Source: Apophysomyces variabilis (Eukaryota; Mucoromycota; Mucoromycetes; Mucorales; Mucoraceae). From it: a stretch of 64,000 nucleotides of DNA. This document shows, one piece after another, positions 10,010 through 20,766 of this stretch; position 1 is the first letter of the stretch, and each line of letters begins with the position of its first letter. Position numbers and translations under genes: made by a program. The stretch is taken from positions 434,001-498,000 of the forward strand of contig MZZL01000380.1 in NCBI GenBank assembly GCA_002749535.1. The letters are read 5' to 3'. Below the pieces are notes generated by a model. The model had not been told where the DNA came from, did not search any database, and saw only the letters and a program-made list of their open reading frames with translations.

Positions 10010-10640
10010 TAAAAGAGCAAAGAGTGTTAAGGAGTCGAGGAGAGAGTTGATGTACGTGGAGGCTCTGATATCCATCGGAGAAAAGGGCTAGGTATTGAGG
10101 AATCAGGGATCCTGGTATCCGGCGGGAGGCAGAGGCGGTCTATGTCGAGCAGTAGGGAGGAGAGGGTATGCCATGTGCGTTGCCAGTAAGTTTTTTGTTG
10201 TTGAGAATGAGCTGGGCGGGTGGGAAGCTGGTTTAAGGTGTAGGAGAGAGGGTCAACGACCGACAACGGGTACGTTCAGCTGTTGCAGGCGTGACTTCGG
10301 GTTGAGGTCGGTCGGCTATATTCCTGCTCCGGAACGTTTTACAGATAATCGAACAATTGCCTTAATAGAGAGCAATAAGAGTTATGGATAATAAAAATAA
10401 AGATCAACAATGATATCGACAATGACGAGGATAGGATAACGGAATAATGTCTCCTTCTCTTGAGGTGGTCCGGCACATCGGGACGTGACGTGCCCGCTTT
10501 TTGCGACACAACTTACGATGACACTGCAGGAAGGATATCACGTGGGCACGGGAGAGCTGGGCTTGTTTAGGGCAGTTTCCACAAAGCCAAGGCTTGCTAG
10601 TAGGCATCCAATCGAGTCGCCAGCGGATACATCGGCTGCG
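10010..10640 (-). mobile_element. LINE-type reverse transcriptase relic (C-terminal end)
   Basis: Minus-strand frames hold the C-terminal end of a non-LTR retrotransposon polyprotein. At 10640-10500 they read RWRLDWMP followed by a zinc knuckle C-x2-C ... R-x-H-x6-C-H (LCGNCPKQAQLSRAHV). Downstream, 10266-10030 reads DPLSYTLNQLPTRP, then WQRTWHTLSSLLLDIDRLCLPPD, which resembles the tail of Mucorales reverse transcriptases as I recall them. Stops and frame changes break the two blocks and the catalytic domain is absent here, so the copy is dead. Confidence 0.55.
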
Positions 10641-10984
10641 TTCCTATCGACTCATCGGGATCCATAGGATGGGGTCAATCCCTAGGCAAGGCCCGACAGG
10701 CTTTTAATAATATCATTTTCGGGCCTGTATAATTGATCCAAAAGCGGTCATGAAGAAAGGAGCGTATTTGATGGTGAAGACAAGTAATTACAATTGGTTG
10801 ATAAACCCGCATAACCGAGAATAATTAAGCAAATTTTCTTATTTTGGCTGATGTAATAAAGCAAATCTAAAGTGTTGAATGGCTAGAGTCAAAGTTAAAT
10901 GTATTGACAACTTCTTTTTTACCTTGACCGTCATCATCAACATTCAGTTGCTTTAAAAATCTTTCATTTTTATCGAATCCCTTT

Positions 10985-11428
10985 CTACCATCCCAATTCA
11001 TTGGCATTGGCACGAGGGGAAACCAGAATCTTGTCGACCAACGATCCTTCTTTTAATCTCCTGGCCATCTGTTGCAACTGCGGTACGCGGTGAGTACCGA
11101 GAAAGTAGCGCGTGTAAATGCTAAGAGAAAAGAGAACAGCAAGAATACTGTGAGACTTTGGTATGTCTTTTATTTAGTGGGAGTTGGTCCCTTTTATATG
11201 TCTCGAATAGTAAAATTGGATTTCAGAACACCAATTGTGACTGAGCTTCATTTAATATCTTGTTGATCACTTGCTGATACAATAGCAACAACCGAATACG
11301 AGATTCATCGTTTTCAATTTTTCGAGATTTTCTTGCATAGCCTACATTGTTGCATCTTTCCTTCTTGGGATTTTGAAAAAACAATTGATAGTGAGGCAAG
11401 TAATCCAGTACTTTTTTTGCTATATCAT
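10985..11428 (-). CDS. Possible 3' exons of an unrecognised gene
   Basis: Two minus-strand blocks splice in frame: 11232..11428 (after acceptor TTTTCAG; DDIAKKVLDYLPHYQ and LLLYQQVINKILNEAQ) and 10985..11077 (after acceptor CCGCAG; LQQMARRLKEGSLVDKIL, ending ELGW-stop). The intervening intron would be 154 bp with a weak GTGTTC donor. Upstream exons are not resolved. Sequence is Gln/Leu/Lys rich like a helical protein. Function unknown; could be a remnant. Confidence 0.3.
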
Positions 11429-11579
11429 CTGAAAATCGGATCAACACAGATAAATGATATCTAATACACTGTAGTACGAAACAAAAAAGGGCTTTGCAAA
11501 AAATGAGCAGACGAGCGAGCTCCTAACATAGACAAGGATCCTATCAACATTTGGTTTTCACGATGATTGTAAAAGCGCG

Positions 11580-12480
11580 ATGCAAAATTCAGTTGCAGGT
11601 GCGATTCGGCGGCCACAACAGTCGGTCTGCAGCGAATTGCTAACAACTCTAGAGACTTATTATGGGCTTTCGCATACCAGCACACTTGAAGAAAATAGCA
11701 GCACGTTCCCTCATGAACTGAACATACCCACTCAACTAGAGTAAGTCAACTGCTCCATAAACCCTCTGTCGGTAGCTCCGCAGGTTAAATGGCATCATTC
11801 GAGGCAAATATTCCGTTGAAAGTAGTGTCATCATTTTCGATCATTTTAAAGCCTTCATGATATCCAAATTTTTGCAGATTGAAGGACCATACCAAATACT
11901 TAGCAATGAAACGGGTTGCGTTTTTTCCCTTGGATTTTCGTTCCTTTCCTGAACTACTTCCTTATTTCGTAAATATCTTTGCCGGTACAATCATCCAGGG
12001 TCATTTGCCAACTATTGCATTAACTTGCGAAGTGTATACACAATCTATTTCACTGGAAGCGCATGGTGAAATAGTGGGAAATCGCTTCCAAGTCCATTAC
12101 ACTACGGGATAGAAAAGCTGCGTACATCGCAGGAAAGTCGCATGTCATATAAGATGCGATTTCCTGAGTCTTTTTGCGGCTTTTCATTACTCGTCTTATA
12201 TGCGATTTGTATGATTTATGCGACCTATGAGATTTTTTTGGTCCCACAGTGTTAAGAAGAAATTTTTATTAGAGTCATCGAAGAATCCGATGGTTATGGC
12301 ATTAAGAAAAAGCTAAAGATTGGAACCAAGTTTGCTAATATTCCTTGTCACTTCACCTGCCACGCTTTATAATGATTCATTGACTATTCCTGTGGGTCCA
12401 GAAACAAAATGTATCTCAAAAAGTGTATTTAAAGCGACCAAGAATCTATGTCCAAAAGGAGAATATGGAGCAGTACATCA
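11580..12480 (+). pseudogene. Broken arrestin-like gene with an insertion
   Basis: A good splice pair (CTAGA|GTAAGT to CTCCGCAG) joins an upstream exon ending IPTQLE to a segment reading LNGIIRGKYSVESSVIIFDH, then IEGPYQIL. After this the arrestin-like reading (FPLDFRSFPELLPYF, then HLPTIALTCEVYTQ) continues only in another frame, so a frameshift is present near 11915. The reading ends at a stop at 12111, where a palindromic repeat begins. Beyond it, short arrestin-C-like pieces (IFIRVIEESDGYGIKK; PATLYNDSLTIPVGPE) appear in different frames. The family call rests on weak resemblance. Confidence 0.38.
12115..12252. repeat. Palindromic MITE-like insertion
   Basis: About 135 bp built from repeated GCGATT/GCGACT units with an internal inverted pair (CATATAAGATGCGATT against TCTTATATGCGATTT) and a terminus reading GGTCCCACAGTG. 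CACTGTGGGACC-like ends are typical of terminal inverted repeats; the matching opposite terminus was not found. It separates the two halves of the arrestin-like remnant. Confidence 0.45.
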
Positions 12481-12773
12481 AGCATATGGATGAACGGAAA
12501 GTACTACTGTATATCCTATTGCAATAAGTTCCTAAATGTATCCTTTGTAGCTCGCATTAAGCCCAGTTGCAACAATTCTTTTTCTTTATTTCGTGAATTC
12601 CATATGTTCAAGCTCAATAAAGCGGTGCTGTTCTCCCAACCCGGTGTCGGAGTGTAAAGATTCATTTGGTCAATTTGTGCGAGACACTTGCCAAAACTCT
12701 CTCGCCTCGTCCCTAGCCCAACCTTTACTTTCCTTCCCCTTTCTACAAAAACGTTTTCCTTAGTCGGAGAGTT

Positions 12774-14605
12774 ATGATCAGTGCATTCTTCATCTATAAC
12801 CAAAAAGGAGAAGTTCTCATCTCCCGTCTTTACCGTCACGATCTGAGGTAAGCAGACTCAGTCCCTGAAGCACTCTTTCTGACGACTGGCGAAAAAAATA
12901 ACTCCCCTCGACATCCATAACGAAAAGACGATCGGTCGCTGACATCTTTCGGATACAAGTTATCTCGAACACGGATGTTCGTTCACCCATCATCACGCTA
13001 GGGTCGACATCTTTCTTCCATGTACGCCACGAAAACTTATATATCGTCGCGGTAACGAAGTGGAATGCGAATGCTGCACTGGTGTTCGAATTTTGTTACC
13101 GAGTGGTGAACATTGGCCGCAGTTATTTTGGCAAGTTTGATGAAGAGGCAGTGAAGAATAACTTTGTACTTATCTACGAACTGCTTGATGGTAATTGGAT
13201 GGAAAGAAATGAAAAGAAGGACATGGTATTCAACCTCTATATTTCTCTTTTTCTTGGGGGTTTCGAAAGAAATTCTCGACTTTGGATATCCTCAAAACAG
13301 TGAAACCGATACCTTGAAAATGTATATCACTACGGAGGGGGTGAAGTCTGAGAGAGCAGTGGAAGATTCAAGTAGAATTACAATTCAAGCCACGGGCGCC
13401 ATCTCTTGGAGACGAAGCGATATCAAGTACAGAAAGAATGAAGCCTTTATAGACGTGATCGAGAGCGTCAATTTATTGATGAGTAATACAGGTAAGGCCT
13501 TCCAAAGAGAAAGGTGGTGAAGGCTTAATCCGCTGTTATTCGAAGGAACCATTCTACGAGCGGATGTGGCTGGTCAGATCTTAATGCGTGCCTATCTCTC
13601 GGGTACACCCGAATGCAAATTCGGTCTCAATGACAAACTTTTATTAGACAAGGATACAGTGAATCGTTCCACGTAAGTTGCAAAAGAGGCCAGGAAAATC
13701 CACAAAAATGCGGATTTCGCTGATAGAGGGGCTAATTTGACTTTAGTGCACGTCGTGCAAATGCTGTGGAAATAGATGATTGTCAATTCCATCAATGCGT
13801 TAAACTTGGAAAGTTTGATAATGATCGTACAATTAGCTTTATTCCTCCGGATGGCGAATTTGAATTGATGAGGTATTGTAGAGAGTTTCAATCGGAACCT
13901 CAGGATAATAGAGAGGGATTGATCACTGAAAACATGGATCATGTAGGTACCGAACGACAGACAATGTCAATTTGCCTTTTAAGGTGCATCCGGTGGTGAA
14001 TGAGATAGGCAAGACCAGGGTGGAATACAAAATCAACGTCAAAGCCAATTTTTCACCTAAGCTCTATGCAAACAACGTTATCTTGAGAATACCAACACCG
14101 TTGAATTCAGCCAAGGTGGAGGTGAAGGTTGGTTCAGGTGGTAAAGCCAAGTATGCGCCATCAGAAAACTGCATCATTTGGAAGTAAGTGAACCAGTCCA
14201 CAGTATGACCCTTTTCCTGATCTTGTTTATTTGCCTATGTATCAAAGGATCCCACGTTTCCAAGGCCAATCAGAGTATACCCTTAGCGGTGAAGCAGAAC
14301 TGACATCCATGACGCATAAACGTGTTTGGTCACGGCCACCCATTTCCATGGACTTCCAGGTAAACAATCGAAATACTACTGTCTTGGTCAACTTAGAAAC
14401 TTGCTAACATATTTATCCAAGGTCTTAATGTTCACTTCTTCTGGTCTACTTGTACGGTTTCTGAAAGTGTTTGAGAAGAGCGGGTATCAATCTGTCAAGT
14501 GGGTCAGATACATGACTAAGGCCGGATCATATCAAATCAGGGTAAGTTAAACAACCTTTTAGAAGTGTTTGGCAACTCATATATGTGTTTTCTTTCAAGT
14601 TTTGA
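12774..14605 (+). CDS. apm4: AP-2 complex subunit mu (clathrin adaptor)
   Basis: Nine exons: 12774..12847, 12928..13190, 13270..13491, 13546..13672, 13747..13872, 13947..14183, 14248..14359, 14422..14541, 14600..14605 give 428 aa, close to the usual ~435. AP-2 mu recruits cargo with YxxPhi motifs to clathrin pits at the plasma membrane. The N-terminal longin-like domain starts [20 protein letters not shown]. The AP-2-specific [15 protein letters not shown] is re-formed by splicing. The mu homology domain carries [20 protein letters not shown], and the end reads [17 protein letters not shown]. The final Phe and stop lie in a 6-nt exon; reading through the donor would instead give Val-Ser-stop. 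Confidence 0.95.
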
Positions 14606-15204
14606 AATACCCGTTCACTCCGTTAAATCATTTTGCATCTTGCCTTTCTTTTTTCTTTTTTTCCCCCCTTTCTTTCGTTACCGCCGTCATCCTTGCTTCT
14701 GTACTACTTCTAATGCGTTTCCCTTTTCCTTCTATTTTCTCACTTTCTGAAAACGGCAGTAATGGAAGAGAACGATAGAATCCTTTTGTTTTGTTATTGA
14801 TGCTAGTTATATAAAGCAAATCATTTTCCTTGTTACAACTAAACCCAAACTACTTTTTTATTGTTCATTCGAGATATGTACAATGGATCGCTAGGGCAAC
14901 CGTTACAATAAGCAAATTCGATATCATTTAGCACGGAATTATGGTGGTGTAGGTATGAAAGACATGTAGGACCCGAATGATATGTCATCAAATGTGTATT
15001 TGCCATAACGCTCCACCCCATGCGTCTACATATGTACAAAGCATTATTTGGAAGCATAACTGGTATTTTGCCCACGGTATAAACTTGCCATCACCTTTGG
15101 CCAGTAGCAATTAAACCATAAAGGATGCAAGTCGTTCCATACTGGTAGTCCTTATTCACACCTGAACAAAAGAAGACCCTACCTCTTCCATTGGGTATTC
15201 TTGG
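14606..15204. other. Convergent intergenic region
   Basis: 3' flanks of AP-2 mu and DSN1, with a T-rich block. A 78-codon minus-strand frame at 14839-15075 (two CxxC-like pairs) has no recognisable homology. Confidence 0.4.
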
Positions 15205-16593
15205 CTAAGATGCATCGGATGTTGATGATACATCCTTTTTATCTTTACATATAGAAAGTATGTGCAGCATGTCCTCAAACAGGTTTGTATTCCCTGTGGG
15301 AAAGCCCTGGATGGCTGACCTTGCCTGCATTAATTGTGATTTCCAGTCCGTTTGATCCGCTATTTTAGCGAGGATTCTGTCGGCAACGCTGCCAGATAGA
15401 TGTCGAAATTGATTGAATGTGTTCAACACTTGACGCAAAGCAGTTATATCTTTGTCGATGTCTTTTGCCAATTCGTGTGTCCGCGACTTCGGTCGCTCTT
15501 TGGTTAGACGTTGTAAAAATGCTCGCTCTTGATCGTCCAGACACGCCAGCTGTTGTTCTGAAAGCTCAAGTTGGTCTCCATCCTCGCTAAAATTTGAAGC
15601 AGAATCGAAGGTTGCCGCATGATACTGGAATACGTCGCTACTAGCCTGCTTCCATTGTTGTTTTTCTCTGTCCATCCTGAACTTCCCATTAGTCGAATGC
15701 ATCTTGGTCGAATGAAGTACCTACTCTTCAATTATATCGTTATATTTGGCCAGTCTTTGCCTATTTTTTTCGTTGACTGGATTTGGTTTTCTGCCGAACT
15801 TGCTTGATGCGCCACCCGCCTATGGATCGATATGTTACATCATTGATCCATCGATGATAATCTGATATCTTTCTTTTTTACCAATGCTTGAGACAGATAG
15901 ATATCGAATTCCTCGCCTAATAATCTCTGTATGGCTTTCTTTTGTATGTTATGGGCTGTAAACCAAAACCATAAGAAAAGAAATTTCTGCCAACGCTTGA
16001 TCTTCACCTATGTTGCGTTCCAGTATTTCTGCATCTGCCTTTCCGATCGATTGTGCTCGGCTTTTAATCATATGGGACTTTGCACACCATACCAACAACT
16101 GTCTTGCCAAAGTATCAAAAGGAACATCCTGGCCAATGTGTTCTCGGTATCGTCTTGGAGGCGTACTAGGAGGATCACTGTCTTCATAAAGCAGTTTTAA
16201 CATCTTGTGATTAATCGTATAAGACGGAATATACCTGACAATTTCCAGCCTTGGCTCTGTCTTAGTGTATTGCCGCCATCGTGATGATCTGCAAATGATC
16301 GTTTCTGTCTTTGAGTATTACCTGGTGATGACTGTAATAGTTGAATAAGACCGCTAAGTTGAAAAACAGTTTTCCTCGAACGCATTTTTAGATGTTTGTA
16401 TGATATACTTTACCGTTGTCTGCTGCGATTGTGATGCGTAAGAAGAGAAAGGTTGATCAGAGTACAAGGCTGAACTGAATTGCCTTTCGGATGATTGTGT
16501 GTTCCATCCTATGTTTGTTGCATCTCCATTCGTGACGGATGAACGCTTTATTCGTTTGTAAGTGAAGCCCTTTTCGTCCCTTTGATTTTGCAT
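15205..16593 (-). CDS. dsn1: DSN1/Mis13-type kinetochore protein (MIS12 complex)
   Basis: Six exons, complement(16414..16593, 16235..16331, 16008..16181, 15882..15955, 15725..15819, 15205..15676), give 363 aa. The diagnostic core is STPPRRYREHIGQDVPFDTL, then RQLLVWCAK (about residues 95-125), followed by an Ile/Gln-rich helix, NPVNEKNRQRL and EMDREKQQWKQ, matching the Dsn1/Mis13 family order. DSN1 is in the MIS12 complex, which links inner centromere CENP proteins to NDC80 at kinetochores. The N-terminus is disordered and Ser/Gln rich with a basic patch. Introns are very short (48-82 bp). Family identity relies on remembered motifs. Confidence 0.78.
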
Positions 16594-17990
16594 GATCCGT
16601 TAAGGAAAAACGCCTTTCTTACGAAATGCGGTTCGATCCAGGACTCTGGAATTCCTTTTTAGACAAGCAAAAACAGTCCTGGTAGCGGAATAGCTGAGTA
16701 TTCATGCGGGCGTGGATACTGTACTCTTATACCGTGGAAGGCAACGTTCTTCAGGACCTGTTCTAGCCCAGTAAGACAAGGACAAATAGAAGCTAGTCTA
16801 TAATAGCTTGGTTTTCTGATAAGCAAGTGTGCATATATTTTGATACCTTATAATCCTCTTCGTTCGGGCTGTAAGACGGGGCTCAGTTCAACTTTTGGTC
16901 GTGTGCGTGTCTCCAATTTGCTGCTTCGATATGAATGGAAAAGCCGCTGTTAAGCTATTTCATCCTAATCATGTAAGTGAAAAGGAGGTACCATGCCCAA
17001 CACTTTTTCTCCTCTTCATGTACGGTCGTAGAAGAGACGCCACGTAAATTTTCTCACCATCCCTTTCTCAGTTTGCATATTAAAGCCTTCATATGTTGTG
17101 TTGCGTTCCGCTGCCTACCAACGTCGAGCCATTGCCTATAGTAGTTGAAAAATAAAGAGCATGAAGGCGTTGAACAGTGTATTAAACAGGCTGTAGTCAT
17201 CCTTTTCGTTCTTTGACCATATCGAACGAGAGTAACTCAGTGAGATAAACAGGGGATTTAGTTTTTTAAACTTTCGAAATCCGGTATGCTGCCGTGAGTT
17301 TAACCGTTGCCCGGCTTAGAGCCGACATTATTTGTACACTGTGGCATATGGCGCTGCTATTGTTGCTTTCATGGGTTAGCCGACATAGGTTTGCCCTTAG
17401 TTTGTTGTTGTCTTTTTCCATCTTTCTAGGATTTCTTTGCAGGAAAGTTGTGTTTCAAATAAAGGACGTCTGGACAAGTTAGTAGGCAATTGCCTATCCT
17501 TCTTTTTGAATGGTCTGTATCGTTTCCTGTCAACTTTCGGCTCTATGTCTATTCGGTTCAAGTCAAATCAAGGGAAGGAAAAAAGAGTCTCATGCAAGCG
17601 TAACATTATGCTCATAGTTTGTAAGTTATGAGGAGTTACCGGCAAGGTTTTGTTTTCCCAGTTGCTACCATGCATACTATCGTTTGAACCTGTGCAACCC
17701 AGTCCAGTTTTTCCTGTGTGCAACTAACGCCCTAACATTTTGAGGTATGTATTTCAAACTTAAGCAAGGAAACATATGCAGGGATTTCATTGCATTTGAT
17801 AACAACAGGTGTGTTTGTGCCATAGGGAGTTACCCATGTGGTATACACGACTGGATCGTATGGATTTCCCACTCTCGTTTCTCTGAGCAACCAATCTCAT
17901 TGGTTACTGTGCAGTGATGCTGGCGCGGGTTAAAAAGTCTCCTTTGACTGGACTCAATCTGTGACACTCCACTTCTCTCTTTCCTCATTC
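16594..17990. other. Gene-poor region of 1.4 kb
   Basis: No frame with recognisable protein features. It contains the promoters of DSN1 (left) and of the 17991 gene (right), and a CT-rich/hydrophobic 62-codon frame at 17294-17482 that looks like noise. Possibly decayed repeat DNA. Confidence 0.4.
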
Positions 17991-18987
17991 ATGAAACTTT
18001 CCACGCATTCACACCATCATCCATTTTCAGCATATTCCAAGAACTTGGGAAGGCGGCAGGCTCGCCCTTCATCGGGTTCACCATTTGCTGCACTGCCAGC
18101 ATGTTCCGATAACGTGCACCAGGTAAGCGCGTGTCACACACATACACTCAGCCTTCCTATCAATGACCAAGTAGAACAAGATTATCTAATCGATTGTGTG
18201 TAGGGTCGACTGAAGCTTAAGGATTGTTTTTGTCTATCATTGCCAGAGTTGCCTAATGATGAATGCATTCGATATCTGGAGGAACTACGACAAGAAGCTT
18301 ATTCCGAGCTGCATCAACAGATGCAGTCATACAATGATACCTTTGTCGCGCACATGCGTCAACTTGAAGAAACCCAATGTGGAAAATTGGAAGATTTAGG
18401 GAGCATGGCGAGCAGTAGCTGTAGTAGTAGTAGCAGTAACGTGGATGAAGAAGAGGCACAGGAGCAATCAATGCAAGCACTGATTGAAATGTTTGAAGCC
18501 GGATCCGTCAAAGATTACAGTCCATTGTTGGAATGGGAACTGTGTCAGGTACGGCAATCTAAATTTGACCCGATCGAGTGAGTAAATTAATCATTTTGTA
18601 GAACCCTCAGTGTGTAATTGAAGATCAGGGCGGCTGCGGTGATCTCTGGTGAATGATCTATTCCCTTATCTACTTCATAAGACTTCTTTTCCCATATAAA
18701 ACGCTCTACACACTACCTTTCTTCATCCAATGTAAAATCAAGCTTGTACAAAACCTTTTATTCTTGACCCACTTACGCTGTACATGTTAAAACAACAAAA
18801 AAAAAGACGAAAAAAACTGGCTATTTCCCGTTTGGCTATTCGTTTTTGGTAAAACTGGACAAATATAGAGCTAATGTAGGATTTGTCTCTTAACAGGTTA
18901 CGACCGATATTAATTTATCAAGCGAAAAAGGAATACAGCAAAAAGATTGATGCAACGTTGCAAATTATTAATGTCAGTATGGGGTAA
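17991..18987 (+). CDS. Hypothetical protein, 198 aa
   Basis: Exons 17991..18122, 18204..18577 and 18897..18987 join in frame. The N-terminus is His/Ser/Pro rich and basic. The middle (ELPNDECIRYLEELRQEAYS, then LHQQMQSYNDTFVAHMRQLE) is an acidic helical segment with an interspersed poly-Ser run, and the C-terminus (ILIYQAKKEYSKKIDATLQII) is another helix. This looks like a small coiled-coil subunit. Intron 2 is unusually long for this window (319 bp) and intron 1 is canonical. I do not recognise a family. Confidence 0.55.
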
Positions 18988-20432
18988 TGCCGCAGCACGG
19001 TACATTTGAGAAGTGGTATGGTGATGCACATTAGCTTCAACCTTCTGTAGGTCTATCTTTTTCTTCTTTTTGTTCGACCGGCAGTCCTGACTAAAAACTG
19101 CCCTGATATCGAGAAATTAACCAGTAATTTATCTATTTCTCCCAGTGGGCAATATACAGGGACAAACGGGATATGTCCAAGTCTATCACTTGATGACGAT
19201 GTACGATACAATTACAATTTCTAAAGTAAACGAATTTTAGGTTATGATCTCCCTATTTTCTTCTATGGAAATTGAATGCATATTGTTTGGTTTATTGCAA
19301 GTTGGACCGAGACAGTTTGATCTGTATGCGATTATTCAGCTGAGGCGCATACATCATCATTTGTAAATCTAAATCCAACCGTTTGGAAGACAAGAGCCTT
19401 AGTCCATAAAAGTAGATTAACACGCAAAATACAGGGTCTATTGGAGAAACATGCATGCGATCGGGGGAAAGACAATTTAAATGGCGTAAACGCATTAGAA
19501 ACGCTAATCGATAAAGGAAATGTCTATGAACATGCAGTAATACGCACGTATAACGGCATAGTCAAAATAATCATGGAAAGAAATTACCTTGATTAACAGG
19601 GAGGTATCAGTATGTTAACAATTCCTGCTTATTCAAGTCGTTTTGAGTATTAACACATTTGTAATTCACACGTTATTGTTCTTCCCGCTATGCTGCAGGA
19701 GTTACCCCTAAAAACGGCGCTTTTTTGCAGAAAATGATACAAAGAGAAAGAAGATGGCGTGAATGTATCGTGAAAGAATAAGGCAGTTTTGCCATATTGG
19801 TCTGCATCATAAGAAGTGGAGATTTTTTTTTTCTCTGCATAAAGATATCTGTTGCAATTCCTTCTGTGATTGCTTTGGGTTTGTTTTCTATATTTCTCTC
19901 ACTAGACAGGATGTCGACCATGAAGTGATTGATAAACAAAGACATCCTTATTTAGGTGTACGTTCTTAATATCAGTAAAATGGTTGGTTTTTGGAGACAT
20001 TAATATATTAGGTTGTCTGCCTTTTGGCTTCTCAAGGAGCCAGTTCTATGTTTCTTCAGGCAGTCTCACAATTTCTAAACGTTCCTGCTAAATTACTTTC
20101 TAGTCCCAGCAACTTAAAGCAGTTCAATATTGATATCGGGTGTCCGTCTCACGATGGCAGTATCCATGTATTATTCTTCTTACATGCAACACGTTCTATG
20201 CTTACCATCTTGCTGAACGCATTGAAAGCACAGACTAACTACACGTTCTTCTCAGCGTATACATGCCGATCACGCATCTGGCATTGTCATACATAGGTTG
20301 AATAAAAGCCTAATTATCTTTCTTTTGAGCAAACGTGCAGAAACTTGTAAATATATACGACCGGAAAAAGACCTAATCTGAGCGGTACCGTACTGCCTTT
20401 TATCTTCATTCCTTCAGTTTGATTTGTCGGTA
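18988..20432. other. Gene-poor region of 1.4 kb, possibly decayed coding DNA
   Basis: Short protein-like pieces on the plus strand (for example near 19105-19230 and 19260-19365, and a 90-codon frame at 20024-20296) lie in inconsistent frames. No intact gene or known family is visible; a degraded gene or transposon is plausible. Confidence 0.35.
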
Positions 20433-20696
20433 TTAGACACATCTCCCAAGAGCCCTATTGCAAACGCAGTCGGGCGAACAGTTCAGGTCTACTTTGCATT
20501 CACCACTACATTCCGTTCTCTTGATTAAACGGGATGCCCCATTAATGTCTTGCTTCGTGTTGTAATGGTTGAGATTGAGTTGACCATCACTAGGTGCACC
20601 AACCGCAGAGGCAAACGACGGAAGAGCCGTGAAGCTGACCATACCTATCAGGAGCAGCGCCCAGAGGAGACTTTTCTTAACCGTGTTTGCTTGCAT
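20433..20696 (-). CDS. Secreted cysteine-knot (knottin-like) peptide precursor with a Kex2 site
   Basis: Intronless 87-aa frame. Residues 1-7 are a basic n-region, 8-30 a signal peptide (LLWALLLIGMV ... ALPSFASA, cleavage near 30-33), then a Cys-free propeptide ending in Lys-Arg at 59-60, the classic Kex2 processing site. The remaining 27 residues hold all six cysteines (63, 67, 73, 77, 79, 86) with spacing C-x3-C-x5-C-x3-C-x-C-x6-C, like squash-inhibitor/inhibitor-cystine-knot peptides. Loop 1 is shorter than in squash trypsin inhibitors, so protease inhibition is not implied. The role could be antimicrobial, effector or signal; the sequence does not decide. Confidence 0.8.
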   Translation of the reverse strand: MQANTVKKSLLWALLLIGMVSFTALPSFASAVGAPSDGQLNLNHYNTKQDINGASRLIKRTECSGECKVDLNCSPDCVCNRALGRCV

Positions 20697-20751
20697 TCTT
20701 TGGCTTCTTGGGTTGTCTTGCGGAAAAGCAAATAATTTGACTAAAATACTC

Positions 20752-20766
20752 CATGTATTTATATCA
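20752..20766 (-). promoter_or_regulatory. TATA box of the knottin gene
   Basis: On the minus strand a TATAAATA element lies about 60 bp upstream of the knottin ATG, as in strongly regulated secreted-protein genes. Confidence 0.5.

Noticed and set aside
12516..12839. 107-codon minus-strand frame
   Set aside because: Overlaps antisense to exon 1 of AP-2 mu, which is certain by homology.
14839..15075. 78-codon minus-strand frame with several Cys and His
   Set aside because: Spacing fits no zinc-binding family known to me, there are no splice partners, and it lies in the convergent region between two solid genes.
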